From UBA4582 sp002389265 (GTDB taxonomy: Bacteria; Pseudomonadota; Gammaproteobacteria; Pseudomonadales; Azotimanducaceae): 64,000 nucleotides of DNA. The notes under the pieces are model-generated. The model was not told the DNA's origin. It did not search any database and was given only the letters and a program-made list of their open reading frames with translations. The translations under genes and the position numbers were made by a program. Shown one piece after another: positions 52,301 through 61,635 of this stretch. The stretch is from positions 1 to 64,000 of the forward strand of contig CALSRT010000009.1 in the NCBI GenBank assembly GCA_943788825.1, written 5' to 3'. Each line of letters opens with the position of its first letter. Position 1 is the stretch's first letter.

Positions 52301-53461
52301 TTACATCAGGCCATTCAGGCGGTTGATATTACTGAATCGGGCTGGATCCAGGTCCTTGTCGGCCAGCGCGGGGTGATCTGGCAAATAGCGATGGGCACGA
52401 TAAATACTGACGGTGGCTTCGCCTCGGGCGTTGTTGTTAACAAAGGGGTTGACCCACTCCCAAACAACATCCCGGGCCTGGTTAGTTTCAAACAGGCGGC
52501 CGCTGGTGCCTTCACACACCAGTACATTGCCTGAAGGCAGGCGGGAGGCTCCGGAAATATGGCCGCTAAAGAACTGGTGCAGGGGCACGCCATGATAAGA
52601 CCAGACGATATCGCTGCTCTGGGGATCTATTTCAATCACTCGTGAGGAGGTGGCGCCGTTATCGAACACTTGAATGTTGTCGTGGGTGTCGCCTTTTTTG
52701 GCAACCCAGGTAGGGTTATGTTGGCCGTGGGTCTTGGTGAATTTCCAGCTAATTTCGCCACTATCGGCATCGATGATCGCGAGCCTGTCGGCATTTCTGG
52801 CGGAAAATAGGATGTCGCCTTTTTTGTTGATATCCAAGCCATTAACGTGGGTCCACTCCCAGCGCCGTCGAGTAGGGTGTATCGGGTCCTTGATTGGATC
52901 GAGTAACTTCCAGGTCTGGATACGCCGTATTTCTTTACCCTGGGGGTCAACTTCCACCAGGTCATCACCGAGCAACCGAGGCAAGCGCTCCCGTGGCATC
53001 TTATAGCCACCTCGCACTTGTTTGTGTAAATCTTCCGGTAATTCTACCCATTCTGGAACCACCGTGTTGCCGTTATCGAGGCGGAAAAAATCATGGTGCT
53101 GGCAGCGGTTCTCGTATTCCCAGACAATCTCACCCTGCCAGTTCATTTCTACCAGGGTGGTGTGGTAGCCGCCGAGGCGAGTGATATGTTGCTCGAACGG
53201 TAGCGGTGCCTTCGTTGGCTCGTCTATTGGTGGCTTTGGCAAATTCACATCAGAGCCAGTCATCAGTAAGTTGCCGTTCTTTAACAGTCGGCCATAGCCT
53301 GGGTGGATATGACTGAACTGCCATTGATGCACAACCCGGCCATCCATATCAATTAGGTAGGTCGATTGGTCACCATGGGGGGTCAGCAGCGTATAGCCCT
53401 TGGTGGACAAGCTTGGTTTATGAAATGTCAGACCCGTTGCCCGATTGATAGACCAGCCCAT
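52301..53461 (-). CDS. Arylsulfotransferase-like beta-propeller (ASST type)
   Basis: A 386-residue protein of the arylsulfotransferase type with a six-bladed propeller pattern of repeated blade ends (DMDGRVVHQW, NWQGEIVWEY, DADSGEISWKF, DPQSSDIVWSY, ARDVVWEWVN). The conserved His residues occur in CQHHDFFRLDNGN, WTHVNGLDI and HGQHNPTW. ASSTs move sulfate from a phenolic donor to a phenol acceptor without PAPS and are usually periplasmic. Here no signal peptide is seen (starts MGWSINRATGLTFHKP), so it may be cytoplasmic. The ribosome site GGAGATAA lies just before the ATG. The true reaction is not established. Confidence 0.8.
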   Translation of the reverse strand: MGWSINRATGLTFHKPSLSTKGYTLLTPHGDQSTYLIDMDGRVVHQWQFSHIHPGYGRLLKNGNLLMTGSDVNLPKPPIDEPTKAPLPFEQHITRLGGYHTTLVEMNWQGEIVWEYENRCQHHDFFRLDNGNTVVPEWVELPEDLHKQVRGGYKMPRERLPRLLGDDLVEVDPQGKEIRRIQTWKLLDPIKDPIHPTRRRWEWTHVNGLDINKKGDILFSARNADRLAIIDADSGEISWKFTKTHGQHNPTWVAKKGDTHDNIQVFDNGATSSRVIEIDPQSSDIVWSYHGVPLHQFFSGHISGASRLPSGNVLVCEGTSGRLFETNQARDVVWEWVNPFVNNNARGEATVSIYRAHRYLPDHPALADKDLDPARFSNINRLNGLM

Positions 53462-53533
53462 ATTTATCTCCTTGCTTGCTGTCTCATCAGTTAGCCTAAT
53501 GGCCGCAGGATGGTGAGCGTGTGTCTTGCGATA

Positions 53534-54289
53534 CTATGACCGAAGGTAAGATGCACCATTGATATCGATAATGCCACCAGTCATAAAAGTGGGCGCCTCA
53601 AGGGCTAGATAGCGGATGGTTTCTCCGACCTCTGCAGCTCGGGCGACACGCCCGATTGGACTTTGCTGACGAATGCCATCGCCTTCCGGGCTTGCCAGGA
53701 CAGCTGCGGCCATAGGCGTCTCAATAAATCCAGGTGCTACCGTATAGATATATATATTCTTGGGTCCCAGTGCCTGTGCTAACGATTGGCCCATAGCATT
53801 CATGCCGGCTTTTGAGGCGCCGTACCAGGGCATCAAGGGCTCGCCACGAAATGCACCACGTGATGAAACATTGATCATTCGACCGCCGCCGGACTTGATC
53901 ATTTGCTGCGCAGCGCAAAATGATAGGTTGGCCGCAGCGGTCAGATTCGTCTCAAGAATGCGCTGCCAAGTCTCTTGCCAAGTCGCGTAATCGATGGCGG
54001 TAATATCGCAGCGGGCTGATATGCCGGCGTTATTGACCAGTACGTCAAGCTGCCCCATCTCGGCAACAACCCGCTGAATCAGGGTTTCTGCCATCGAAGG
54101 ATCAGCGATGTCCGCCCCATAAACCTGATGTCCAGTGCCTGGTAAGCTCGAGCATAATGCGTCTGCTGCTGCTTGGTTGCGATGATAGTGCACAGCAATG
54201 CGCGCGCCGTCAGTGGCGCAGGCCAGTGCGGCGGCCTGGCCGACACCGCCAGAGGCGCCCGTAATGAGTATGACAGGTGATTTATTCAT
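53534..54289 (-). CDS. SDR oxidoreductase (FabG-like)
   Basis: A 251-residue classic short-chain dehydrogenase. GASGGVGQ (about 8-15) binds the cofactor, NNAGIS follows at 87-92, the Ser is in INVSSRGAF and the catalytic pair is YGASK (about 154-158). It could be the alcohol or 3-hydroxyacyl dehydrogenase of the adjacent terpene-like gene set, since SDRs (AtuB/AtuG) belong to the atu cluster, but it is divergent from those genes and leads a separate leftward unit. Substrate not identified. Confidence 0.85.
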   Translation of the reverse strand: MNKSPVILITGASGGVGQAAALACATDGARIAVHYHRNQAAADALCSSLPGTGHQVYGADIADPSMAETLIQRVVAEMGQLDVLVNNAGISARCDITAIDYATWQETWQRILETNLTAAANLSFCAAQQMIKSGGGRMINVSSRGAFRGEPLMPWYGASKAGMNAMGQSLAQALGPKNIYIYTVAPGFIETPMAAAVLASPEGDGIRQQSPIGRVARAAEVGETIRYLALEAPTFMTGGIIDINGASYLRS

Positions 54290-54707
54290 CGGTCTTGTCG
54301 CTCTTCGTGGTCAATTCTTGAGTAAGCCCTTCTGCCTGGGTAGATTCCCATCATAGGCTGGTCCACGGATTGTTAGGTGTGTTTTCGCTATCTGCAAGGT
54401 TGTGACCCTTGCTAAGTCAATCTATCCCAGTCCGCATATTGGACCAAGGCGTGCCAGTAAATCAACGCTCTGGCGTAATCGGCGCCAGGGCCTATTTGAC
54501 CGGGATGAGGGTCGGGTCGAGAAGACGGTTCGCTCTAGATGAGTCTTTGATTCTCAGGCCAGGCTAGATCGAGGTAGTGTGGGTCTGTGCTTGGCAACCG
54601 ATGGGTTTGCTGCCAGTGATTGGTGCGGCTTTAGCCTCTATGTAAAAACCTTCCGAATGGCTTGTTTCTCTGCTAGTCTCGAGAATCACCTGCATGAGGA
54701 TAAGACC
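54290..54707. other. 418-base divergent region, no gene recognised
   Basis: Lies between the SDR (minus) and enoyl-CoA hydratase (plus). The hydratase frame extends through part of it but without a start that fits. The TetR-type regulator at 55499 would be expected to bind here, but I saw no clear inverted repeat. Confidence 0.5.
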
Positions 54708-55496
54708 ATGGCGACAGTAACGGGTACTCAAGCGACCCTGTATGAAGTCCGCAAGGGGGCAGCTTGGATCACGTTGAATCGGCCAGAAAATCGTAATGCC
54801 TTGTCGTCAATTTTGGTCAATGAACTCTACGCCCACCTGGGAAATGCTAACCAGGACCCTGAAGTGCGGACGATTGTGATCACGGGTAACGGCCCGGCGT
54901 TCTGTGCGGGCGCAGATCTGAAGAGCCCGCCGGGACAATCCATCGATGGCGGTGGCCAGGCCGTACCTTATCCTGAAGTGCTGAGGGCCATTCTCGACAG
55001 TGACAAGCCGGTGATCGCTGCGATCAATGGTGCTGCCTTTGCAGGTGGTTTGGGTCTCGTGGGTGCAGCGGATATTGTCATTACCGTCGATGATGCGCAG
55101 TTCAGTTTCAGCGAAGTCAGAATTGGCGTGATACCCGCTGTGATCTCTGTGGTCTGCCTACCAAAACTCGGTACTCACCATGGCATGAAGCTGCTCCTCA
55201 CGGGCGAGCGTTTTAATGGTCGCCAGGCCGTTGAGTATGGGCTCGTGCACCGGTCGGTACCCAAAGCGCAATTGCAGGCAGCGGTCCAGGAAGAGATCGA
55301 TATGATCAATCTGGGTGGCCCAAATGCAGTGGTTGAATGTAAAAAGCTGGTTCGGCGAGTGTCGCAATTGTCGACTCAGGAAGGGTTCGCGGAAACTGGT
55401 GAATGGAGTGTTCGCATGTTCAAGTCGCCGGAGGGCGCCGAAGGTATGGCTGCCTTCAGAGAAAAGCGTAAACCCAACTGGGTGAAGGAAGATTAG
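54708..55496 (+). CDS. Enoyl-CoA hydratase/isomerase (crotonase family)
   Basis: A 262-residue crotonase-fold enzyme. The oxyanion hole is in GNGPAFCAGADLKS (about 58-71), the second in FAGGLGLVGAADIVI, and the acid is the Glu of FSEVRIGVIP. These hydrate enoyl-CoA thioesters. It is first in a run with a TetR regulator two bases after its stop and the AtuA-like gene behind. The ATG at 54708 (GAGGATA upstream) begins MATVTGTQ; the frame opens 43 codons earlier. By position it corresponds to AtuE, the isohexenylglutaconyl-CoA hydratase, but that substrate is not proven. Confidence 0.87.
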   Translation: MATVTGTQATLYEVRKGAAWITLNRPENRNALSSILVNELYAHLGNANQDPEVRTIVITGNGPAFCAGADLKSPPGQSIDGGGQAVPYPEVLRAILDSDKPVIAAINGAAFAGGLGLVGAADIVITVDDAQFSFSEVRIGVIPAVISVVCLPKLGTHHGMKLLLTGERFNGRQAVEYGLVHRSVPKAQLQAAVQEEIDMINLGGPNAVVECKKLVRRVSQLSTQEGFAETGEWSVRMFKSPEGAEGMAAFREKRKPNWVKED

Positions 55497-55498
55497 CC

Positions 55499-56104
55499 GT
55501 GACATTGAGCGTGGCACCCGGCAAGCAACAAGCCAAGAGCCTTCGCGCCCGGGATCTGATTTGTGACGCGACGATCGACCTGTTGGTGAGCAAGGGATAT
55601 AGCGACACCTCGTTAAACCAGGTGGCGGCGGCAGCGGGATTCTCGAAAGGCGCATTGCAGCACCATTATCCGTCGAAGGAGGATCTGATTGCCGCGACGC
55701 TGAATAAGCTCCTGGCAAGACCATTTCAGCCCGGACGTGGCAAGCCCGCCAACGTCGACGCGGCGCTGCTGCAGGCATGGAATAAATATATCAATACGCC
55801 AGCTTACCGGGCTTTACTCGAGATACTCAATGCTGCCAGAACCGATGAGTTGCTGCAGACCAGAATATCCGCCGAGCTCCTCGAGTGGGGACGCGCCCTT
55901 GATGCGCAATCATTAGCGCAATACGCTGCAGTTTCGGGCGATGATGAAGAAGTTGTCATGTTGTTGAACATGACGCGAAGCTTTTTACGGGGTCTGCTGA
56001 TCCAGGAACGTTATGGCAGCGATGGTGTGAAGCACTTGGAATACGTTAAAAAATGGATCGCGTTGGTCGCCCCTTTGTTGACGCTCCGCGAATCGTCTGA
56101 ATAG
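55499..56104 (+). CDS. TetR-family regulator
   Basis: A 201-residue regulator. The N-terminal helix-turn-helix spans about 35-65 with SLNQVAAAAGFSKGALQHHYPSKEDL, and a C-terminal ligand domain of helices follows. It begins with GTG two bases after the hydratase stop, so it is cotranscribed with and probably represses its own cluster, as AtuR and LiuR do by analogy. The inducer is likely an acyl-CoA or the terpenoid itself. No operator was identified. Confidence 0.88.
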   Translation: MTLSVAPGKQQAKSLRARDLICDATIDLLVSKGYSDTSLNQVAAAAGFSKGALQHHYPSKEDLIAATLNKLLARPFQPGRGKPANVDAALLQAWNKYINTPAYRALLEILNAARTDELLQTRISAELLEWGRALDAQSLAQYAAVSGDDEEVVMLLNMTRSFLRGLLIQERYGSDGVKHLEYVKKWIALVAPLLTLRESSE

Positions 56105-56149
56105 TCTTTATTTAGGCCCGATGAAATTTTTAGATGAGGTGAGTGGACC

Positions 56150-57931
56150 ATGACCGAAGTGATCAGAATCGCGAATTGCAGTGGTTTTTATGGCGATAAA
56201 CTCAGCGCTGCTCGAGAGATGGTCGAAGGGGGTCCCATTGATGTGTTGACCGGTGACTATCTCGCTGAACTGACCATGACTATTTTGTATAACCAGCGTC
56301 AGAAAAATCCTGACGGGGGGTATGTGGGTACCTTTCTGAAACAGGTGCGCGAGGTATTAACCTTATGTATGCAAAAGAACATCAAGATCGTCTCCAATGC
56401 TGGCGGCTTGAATCCTGCTGGCATGGCAAAGGCCGTTTCTTCGATTGCGACTGAGCTTGGCCTTGATGTCAAAGTCGCATATATCGAGGGTGATGACCTG
56501 ATGCCTCGATTGGTGGATCTACAAGCCAGTGGTGAGACCCTGACAAATATGGACACCGGCGTTACCTTGGCTGCCGGCGGTAAACCGGCGGTCACAGCGA
56601 ATGCTTATCTTGGCGCCTGGGGGATCAAGGCCGCGTTGGATTTGGGCGCTGATGTGGTGATCTGTCCGCGGGTCACCGACGCGGCTGTGGTCATTGGTCC
56701 CGCCGCCTGGAAATTCAACTGGCAACGACAAGATTACGATGCGCTCGCTGGTGCCCTTGCCGCAGGTCATATTATCGAATGTGGCGCGCAGGCAACCGGT
56801 GGTAACTATGCATTTTTTCAGGAAGTGCCGAGTTTCCATAATATGGGCTACCCCATTGCCGAGATTGAGTCGAATGGTAATTTTTGGATCACCAAGCATC
56901 CAGGCACCGGGGGGCTGGTGTCTGTGGGTACCGTCAAGGCCCAGCTGTTGTATGAGATTGGTGCGCCAGCCTATTTGAACCCTGATGTCGTTGCTCATTT
57001 CGATACCCTGACGATAGCGCAACAGGGCGCTGATCGAGTCTATGTGTCAGGCTGTCGGGGTAGCAGTCCACCGCCGACCCACAAGGCGTGTATTAATACT
57101 GCTGGCGGCTTTCGCAATGGCATGGAGATATTGCTGACCGGCCTTGATATAGAGGAAAAAGCCGATTTATTTACCGATACTCTGTTCACATCGGTAGGTG
57201 GCATTGATCAATTTAGTGAAGTTACAATCCAATTGATTCGCAGTGATCAAGAGGACCCGCAATCGAACGAGCAAGCCTATGCGCGACTGCGAATTAACGT
57301 GAAGTCAAACAATGAGGCGTTAGTGGGGCGTATATTCTCCGCCAAAATTATTGAGCTAGCACTGGCGAATTTTCCTGGTTTCAGTTCAAGCTCAGCCGGT
57401 GGCGGTGGTGCTTTCATCTCTTATTGGCCGGCACTGGTGGACAGTCGACATATTGTTGAAATCGTGCACATGGGCGATCAGACTCTGGAAGTATTACCCA
57501 CCAGCCAATTGGGTCTTGATGCCATGTATTACCAGCAAGTGCCCGTCAAGATTCCCGACTATCCGCGCGGCGATCTGGTGCGAATCCCCTTTGGACGATT
57601 GTTTGGTACCCGTTCAGGCGATAAAGGAGGTAACGCAAACATTGGTGTCTGGGCCAAGACGCCGCAAGCTTACGGGTTTCTTTATGACTTTCTCACCGTT
57701 GAAAACTTTAAGATGCTATTGGCTGATACTGCTGAGTTCGATATTGATCGTTATGATCTGCCGAACTTACATGCGCTGAATTTCTACATTCACGGTATCT
57801 TGGGCGAAGGCGTATCCTCATCGGTGCGGATTGATGGCCAGGCGAAGACTATGGGCGAGTATCTGCGGGCTAAAATAATTGAAGTGCCAGCTGCCCTGGT
57901 AGCTCAGCTAAATAGTCAAAGTACAGATTAA
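56150..57931 (+). CDS. AtuA-like protein (DUF1446)
   Basis: A 593-residue protein. The DUF1446 part (about 1-450) starts IANCSGFYGDKLSAAREM and includes VSNAGGLNPAGMA, EGDDLMPRL and AYLGAWGIKAAL. The C-terminal AtuA-like ferredoxin-fold part carries FGTRSGDKGGNANIGVWAK near 485-503. AtuA is required for citronellol/geraniol use in Pseudomonas, but its reaction is not known. It lies directly upstream of the carboxylase subunits with 85 bases between. ATG is preceded by GAGGTGAG. Confidence 0.9.
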   Translation: MTEVIRIANCSGFYGDKLSAAREMVEGGPIDVLTGDYLAELTMTILYNQRQKNPDGGYVGTFLKQVREVLTLCMQKNIKIVSNAGGLNPAGMAKAVSSIATELGLDVKVAYIEGDDLMPRLVDLQASGETLTNMDTGVTLAAGGKPAVTANAYLGAWGIKAALDLGADVVICPRVTDAAVVIGPAAWKFNWQRQDYDALAGALAAGHIIECGAQATGGNYAFFQEVPSFHNMGYPIAEIESNGNFWITKHPGTGGLVSVGTVKAQLLYEIGAPAYLNPDVVAHFDTLTIAQQGADRVYVSGCRGSSPPPTHKACINTAGGFRNGMEILLTGLDIEEKADLFTDTLFTSVGGIDQFSEVTIQLIRSDQEDPQSNEQAYARLRINVKSNNEALVGRIFSAKIIELALANFPGFSSSSAGGGGAFISYWPALVDSRHIVEIVHMGDQTLEVLPTSQLGLDAMYYQQVPVKIPDYPRGDLVRIPFGRLFGTRSGDKGGNANIGVWAKTPQAYGFLYDFLTVENFKMLLADTAEFDIDRYDLPNLHALNFYIHGILGEGVSSSVRIDGQAKTMGEYLRAKIIEVPAALVAQLNSQSTD

Positions 57932-58016
57932 TGCACAGGACACGACGAGCTGAGGCCAGCGCTCACGTGGGATTGAACGCGCTACTAACCTTGCTACTAA
58001 TGAAGAGAGCATCCGA

Positions 58017-59984
58017 GTGAAGAGAACGCCGATAAGCACAGTATTAATAGCCAATCGCGGTGAAATAGCTTGCCGCATCATTGACAGTGTTCAAGCCGCC
58101 GGTTTGTCGGCAGTGGCGGTCTACAGCGATGCCGATGCTGATGCGTTATTTGTGTCGCTGGCTGATGCGAGCGTCAGTCTCGGCGGCAATACCGCGGCAG
58201 AGTCGTACTTGGATATTCAGAAGATTGTTCAGGCAGCGAAACGCGCCGGCGCGGATGCCATTCATCCTGGCTATGGGTTCTTGTCGGAAAATGCCCAGTT
58301 CGCCGCGGCCTGCATGGATAATCAGATTCGCTTTATTGGTCCTTCCGCCGCTGCTATTGCCCTGATGGGAAACAAGGCCACGGCTAAAGACTTGATGATC
58401 AAGGCAGGCGTTCCCTGTGTTCCCGGTTACCAGGGGGCGAAACAAGATAACGATACCCTGATGGCTGAAGCGATCAAGCTTGGTTTTCCGGTGATGGTCA
58501 AGGCCGCGGCAGGCGGTGGTGGCCGCGGCATGCGTCTGGTGATTTGTGAAGCTGATCTGTTAGACGGTATCGCATCAGCTCGGGCCGAGGCAGTCAGCGC
58601 TTTTGGTAGCGAGGAATTGATTCTGGAGAAGGCTATTCTTGATAGTCGGCATATTGAGATTCAGATAGCCGGTGATGCCCATGGCAATGTGATCCACTTG
58701 GGTGAGCGTGATTGTTCTGCGCAACGCCGCCACCAGAAAGTCATCGAAGAATGCCCCTCACCTTTCATGAGTGGCGAGCTCCGCGCGCGAATGGGCGAGG
58801 CCGCGGTCAACGCCGCTATCGCTGTGAGTTATGAAGGTGTCGGTACGGTTGAGTTCCTGGTAGATCAAGACCAGCACTTTTACTTTTTAGAAATGAATAC
58901 CCGCCTGCAGGTTGAGCACCCAGTGACGGAGCTGGTGACCGATATTGACCTGGTGGACTGGCAGTTGCAAATCGCTAACGGTCAACCTTTGCCCTGTGGT
59001 CAGCAGGACATTAGCCTTGATGGCCATGCGATTGAAGTACGTATTTATGCGGAAGACCCAAGGAACGGCTTTATGCCTCAGACCGGTACGGTGCAGTTGT
59101 TCGAGCCCTATGAGAACGTCGGGGTAAGGATCGATCATGGTATTTACAGCGGTTGCCAGGTCTCGCCTTACTACGATGCGATGCTGGCGAAACTGATTTG
59201 TTGGGGTAAAGATCGCGAGGAGGCTCGAAGCCGGTTAGTTCGTACCCTTAAAGAAACAAAAATTCTTGGCCTGGTAACCAATAAGTCGTTTCTTCTCCAG
59301 TTGTTGGCCGAGCCTGCGTTTATTCAGGGTGAGGCGACCACCGATTTTATCAACTCCGAGTTACTTGACAGGCTTGAGGCAGTTGATCGGACCCAACAGC
59401 TTGCGGTAACCGCGGCGCTGTTGGCACAAAATGGAGCTGCTCAACCTGCCTGGAGTAATGCTGAGCCTATGGCGGTGGTTGAGACATTCCTGGCAGACGG
59501 TATTGAAACCCGATGTTCGTCGCTGGCGATTAATGGTGGATTTCGAGTCAACCTGGGCGCGCGTTCTATGGACGTCATGATCAATGCCTGTGAAGCAGGG
59601 CGCATATCCTACAGCTGCGATGGCGTAGATCGCGAGGCGGCTTTTTATCTCAAGAACGATGTCATAAGTGTTGATTTTGGCTTTGATATCGTTAACGCCA
59701 CAGTCACCACCTATGCGCCGGTCAGCGCTAAGGGTGCTTTGGGCAGTGGTCTTATCAGCGCCTCGACCGATGGTTTAGTCGTCAAGGTGCTGGTGGCTGT
59801 CGGTGAAAGCGTCATCAAAGGCCAGACCCTGGTGCTGATTGAGGCAATGAAAATGGAGCACCGACATGTCGCCGACGTTGACGGCGAGGTGGCCAGCATT
59901 AACGTTGAAGCGGGTACGCAGGTTAAGAATCGCCAGCTTCTGGTGGAATTATCAGTAGTGGAGGCCAACAATGAGTCAGCTTGA
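58017..59984 (+). CDS. Acyl-CoA carboxylase alpha subunit (biotin carboxylase/BCCP)
   Basis: A 655-residue protein. The biotin carboxylase domain covers about 1-450: ANRGEIACRI, ATP loop KAAAGGGGRGMR, EMNTRLQVEHPVTE. A BT-like linker leads to a biotin carrier domain with the attachment lysine K612 in EAMKMEH. It charges biotin with bicarbonate for the beta subunit encoded next, whose start overlaps by 14 bases. It is of the MCC/GCC class (LiuD/AtuF-like), which carboxylates branched enoyl-CoAs. Start GTG 58017. Confidence 0.92.
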   Translation: MKRTPISTVLIANRGEIACRIIDSVQAAGLSAVAVYSDADADALFVSLADASVSLGGNTAAESYLDIQKIVQAAKRAGADAIHPGYGFLSENAQFAAACMDNQIRFIGPSAAAIALMGNKATAKDLMIKAGVPCVPGYQGAKQDNDTLMAEAIKLGFPVMVKAAAGGGGRGMRLVICEADLLDGIASARAEAVSAFGSEELILEKAILDSRHIEIQIAGDAHGNVIHLGERDCSAQRRHQKVIEECPSPFMSGELRARMGEAAVNAAIAVSYEGVGTVEFLVDQDQHFYFLEMNTRLQVEHPVTELVTDIDLVDWQLQIANGQPLPCGQQDISLDGHAIEVRIYAEDPRNGFMPQTGTVQLFEPYENVGVRIDHGIYSGCQVSPYYDAMLAKLICWGKDREEARSRLVRTLKETKILGLVTNKSFLLQLLAEPAFIQGEATTDFINSELLDRLEAVDRTQQLAVTAALLAQNGAAQPAWSNAEPMAVVETFLADGIETRCSSLAINGGFRVNLGARSMDVMINACEAGRISYSCDGVDREAAFYLKNDVISVDFGFDIVNATVTTYAPVSAKGALGSGLISASTDGLVVKVLVAVGESVIKGQTLVLIEAMKMEHRHVADVDGEVASINVEAGTQVKNRQLLVELSVVEANNESA

Positions 59985-61617
59985 ATCCAGCTTGGACACC
60001 AACAGCGACGCTTATCAATCGAATGTCGAGTTCATGACTAACTATATTGAAAAGGTGCGTATTGTTGAGCGGAATATACGAGCCAGCGAAGAACGTTACC
60101 GTGAACGGGCAGAGAAAAAAGGCAAGTTGCTGCCTCGTGAACGGCTAGCCCACCTGCTGGACAGAGGTGCGCCATTTCTTGAGTTGTCCAGTATTGCCGG
60201 GCTAGGCATGAATGGTGATAAAGACGGTTCCCTTGCAGGCGGTAATCTTATTGTCGGTATCGGCTACGTTAAAGGTCGACGAATCCTTGCAATGGTATGG
60301 AACTACGCTATCAAGGGCGGCACCATCACCTCGGTGACCACCCGTAAAAACCTGCGTTTGCAGGAAATTGCTTTCAGTACCCGGCTGCCGCTGGTGTGTC
60401 TCAGTGAGAGCGGTGGTGGCAATCTGGCGGGCGATGGTGACCCTGACCCCTGGCATGTACATGGTTTTCTAGATGGTGGTCGAGTCTATTGCCAACAAGC
60501 TGAGTTGTCCGCGGCAGGTATTCCGCAGATCACAGTTGCTCATGGTAACGCCACCGCCGGCGGCGCCTATCAGGTAGCACTGTCAGACTATGTGGTGTTG
60601 GTTCGCGGCCAGACTCATCTCTTTCTGGCCGGGCCGCCACTTTTGAAAGCTGCGACTGGAGAGGAGGCTGAACATGAAGTCTTAGGTGGTGCCGAAATGC
60701 ACGCGGCAATCTCGCAAACCGGAGAGTACCTCGCAGAAAATGATGCCGATGGTATTCGAGTTGCCAGGGACATCGTTGCGCAATTTCCCCCAGCAGCAGG
60801 TCCGCAGTTGACACCGGATAAGGCCGTGGTGGCGCCTCTGTATTCGGCGCTAGAGTTGCGCGGTATCGTCTCTGAAGACAAGCGCATCCCTTATGATATG
60901 CGTGAAGTCATTGCTCGAGTTTTCGATGGCTCTGAGTTTTTCGAATTTGAGCCTGCCAACGATCAGCATACAGTGTGTGGTCATGCGCACATCGGCGGTT
61001 GGCGTTGCGGTATTATGACTAACAACGGGCCTATCACGCCACAAGGAGCGAAGAAAGCCAGCCAGTTTTTGCAACTCTGCGACCAAACCAACACACCGAT
61101 GATCTTTCTGCAAAACACCACCGGTTTTCTCGTCGGTGTGGAAGCCGAACAGGCGGGGCAGGTTAAGCACGGGTCAAAAATGATTCAAGCGGTGGCAAAT
61201 TTTCGACCGACCAAAATCACGATTATCGTGGGTAATGCTTATGGCGCAGGTAATTACGCCATGTGCTCGAAGTCCCTGAAGCCGGAGTTTGTGTTTTCAT
61301 GGCCGACGGCCCGCCAGGCCGTAATGGGTGGTGCGCAAGCTGCTGGTGTGATGCGGGTGGTTGCCGAAGATCGGGCACGGGCCACAGGTCAAGAGATTCC
61401 CGAAGCGCAACGTCAGGCGATGGCTGAAGGCGCCGAAAAATTAATCGCCAGTATGGAGCAGTCGTCTGAGTCGATGTTCTGCTCCAGCAGAATGATGGAT
61501 GACGGTATTATCGACCCGGCGGATACTCGCCAGGTGCTTATCTTTACCCTTGAAACCTGTCTTGAAACGACACTCAGGGGCACCCAGCCGAATACCTTCG
61601 GTGTCGCTAGATTTTAA
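59971..61617 (+). CDS. Acyl-CoA carboxylase beta subunit (carboxyltransferase)
   Basis: A 548-residue carboxyltransferase of the MCC/GCC class (LiuB/AtuC-like). The N-half has SESGGGNLAGDGDPDPW near 148-164 and GNATAGGAYQVALSDYVV, the C-half FLQNTTGFLVG and NAYGAGNYAMCSKSL. Segment GPPLLKAATGEEAEHEVLGG matches the methylcrotonyl/geranyl type rather than acetyl- or propionyl-CoA carboxylase. The substrate pocket residue that separates geranyl-CoA from methylcrotonyl-CoA could not be identified by eye. It overlaps the alpha subunit by 14 bases, so a 1:1 complex is likely. Confidence 0.92.
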   Translation: MSQLESSLDTNSDAYQSNVEFMTNYIEKVRIVERNIRASEERYRERAEKKGKLLPRERLAHLLDRGAPFLELSSIAGLGMNGDKDGSLAGGNLIVGIGYVKGRRILAMVWNYAIKGGTITSVTTRKNLRLQEIAFSTRLPLVCLSESGGGNLAGDGDPDPWHVHGFLDGGRVYCQQAELSAAGIPQITVAHGNATAGGAYQVALSDYVVLVRGQTHLFLAGPPLLKAATGEEAEHEVLGGAEMHAAISQTGEYLAENDADGIRVARDIVAQFPPAAGPQLTPDKAVVAPLYSALELRGIVSEDKRIPYDMREVIARVFDGSEFFEFEPANDQHTVCGHAHIGGWRCGIMTNNGPITPQGAKKASQFLQLCDQTNTPMIFLQNTTGFLVGVEAEQAGQVKHGSKMIQAVANFRPTKITIIVGNAYGAGNYAMCSKSLKPEFVFSWPTARQAVMGGAQAAGVMRVVAEDRARATGQEIPEAQRQAMAEGAEKLIASMEQSSESMFCSSRMMDDGIIDPADTRQVLIFTLETCLETTLRGTQPNTFGVARF

Positions 61618-61635
61618 AAAAGAGGACAGTAATAC

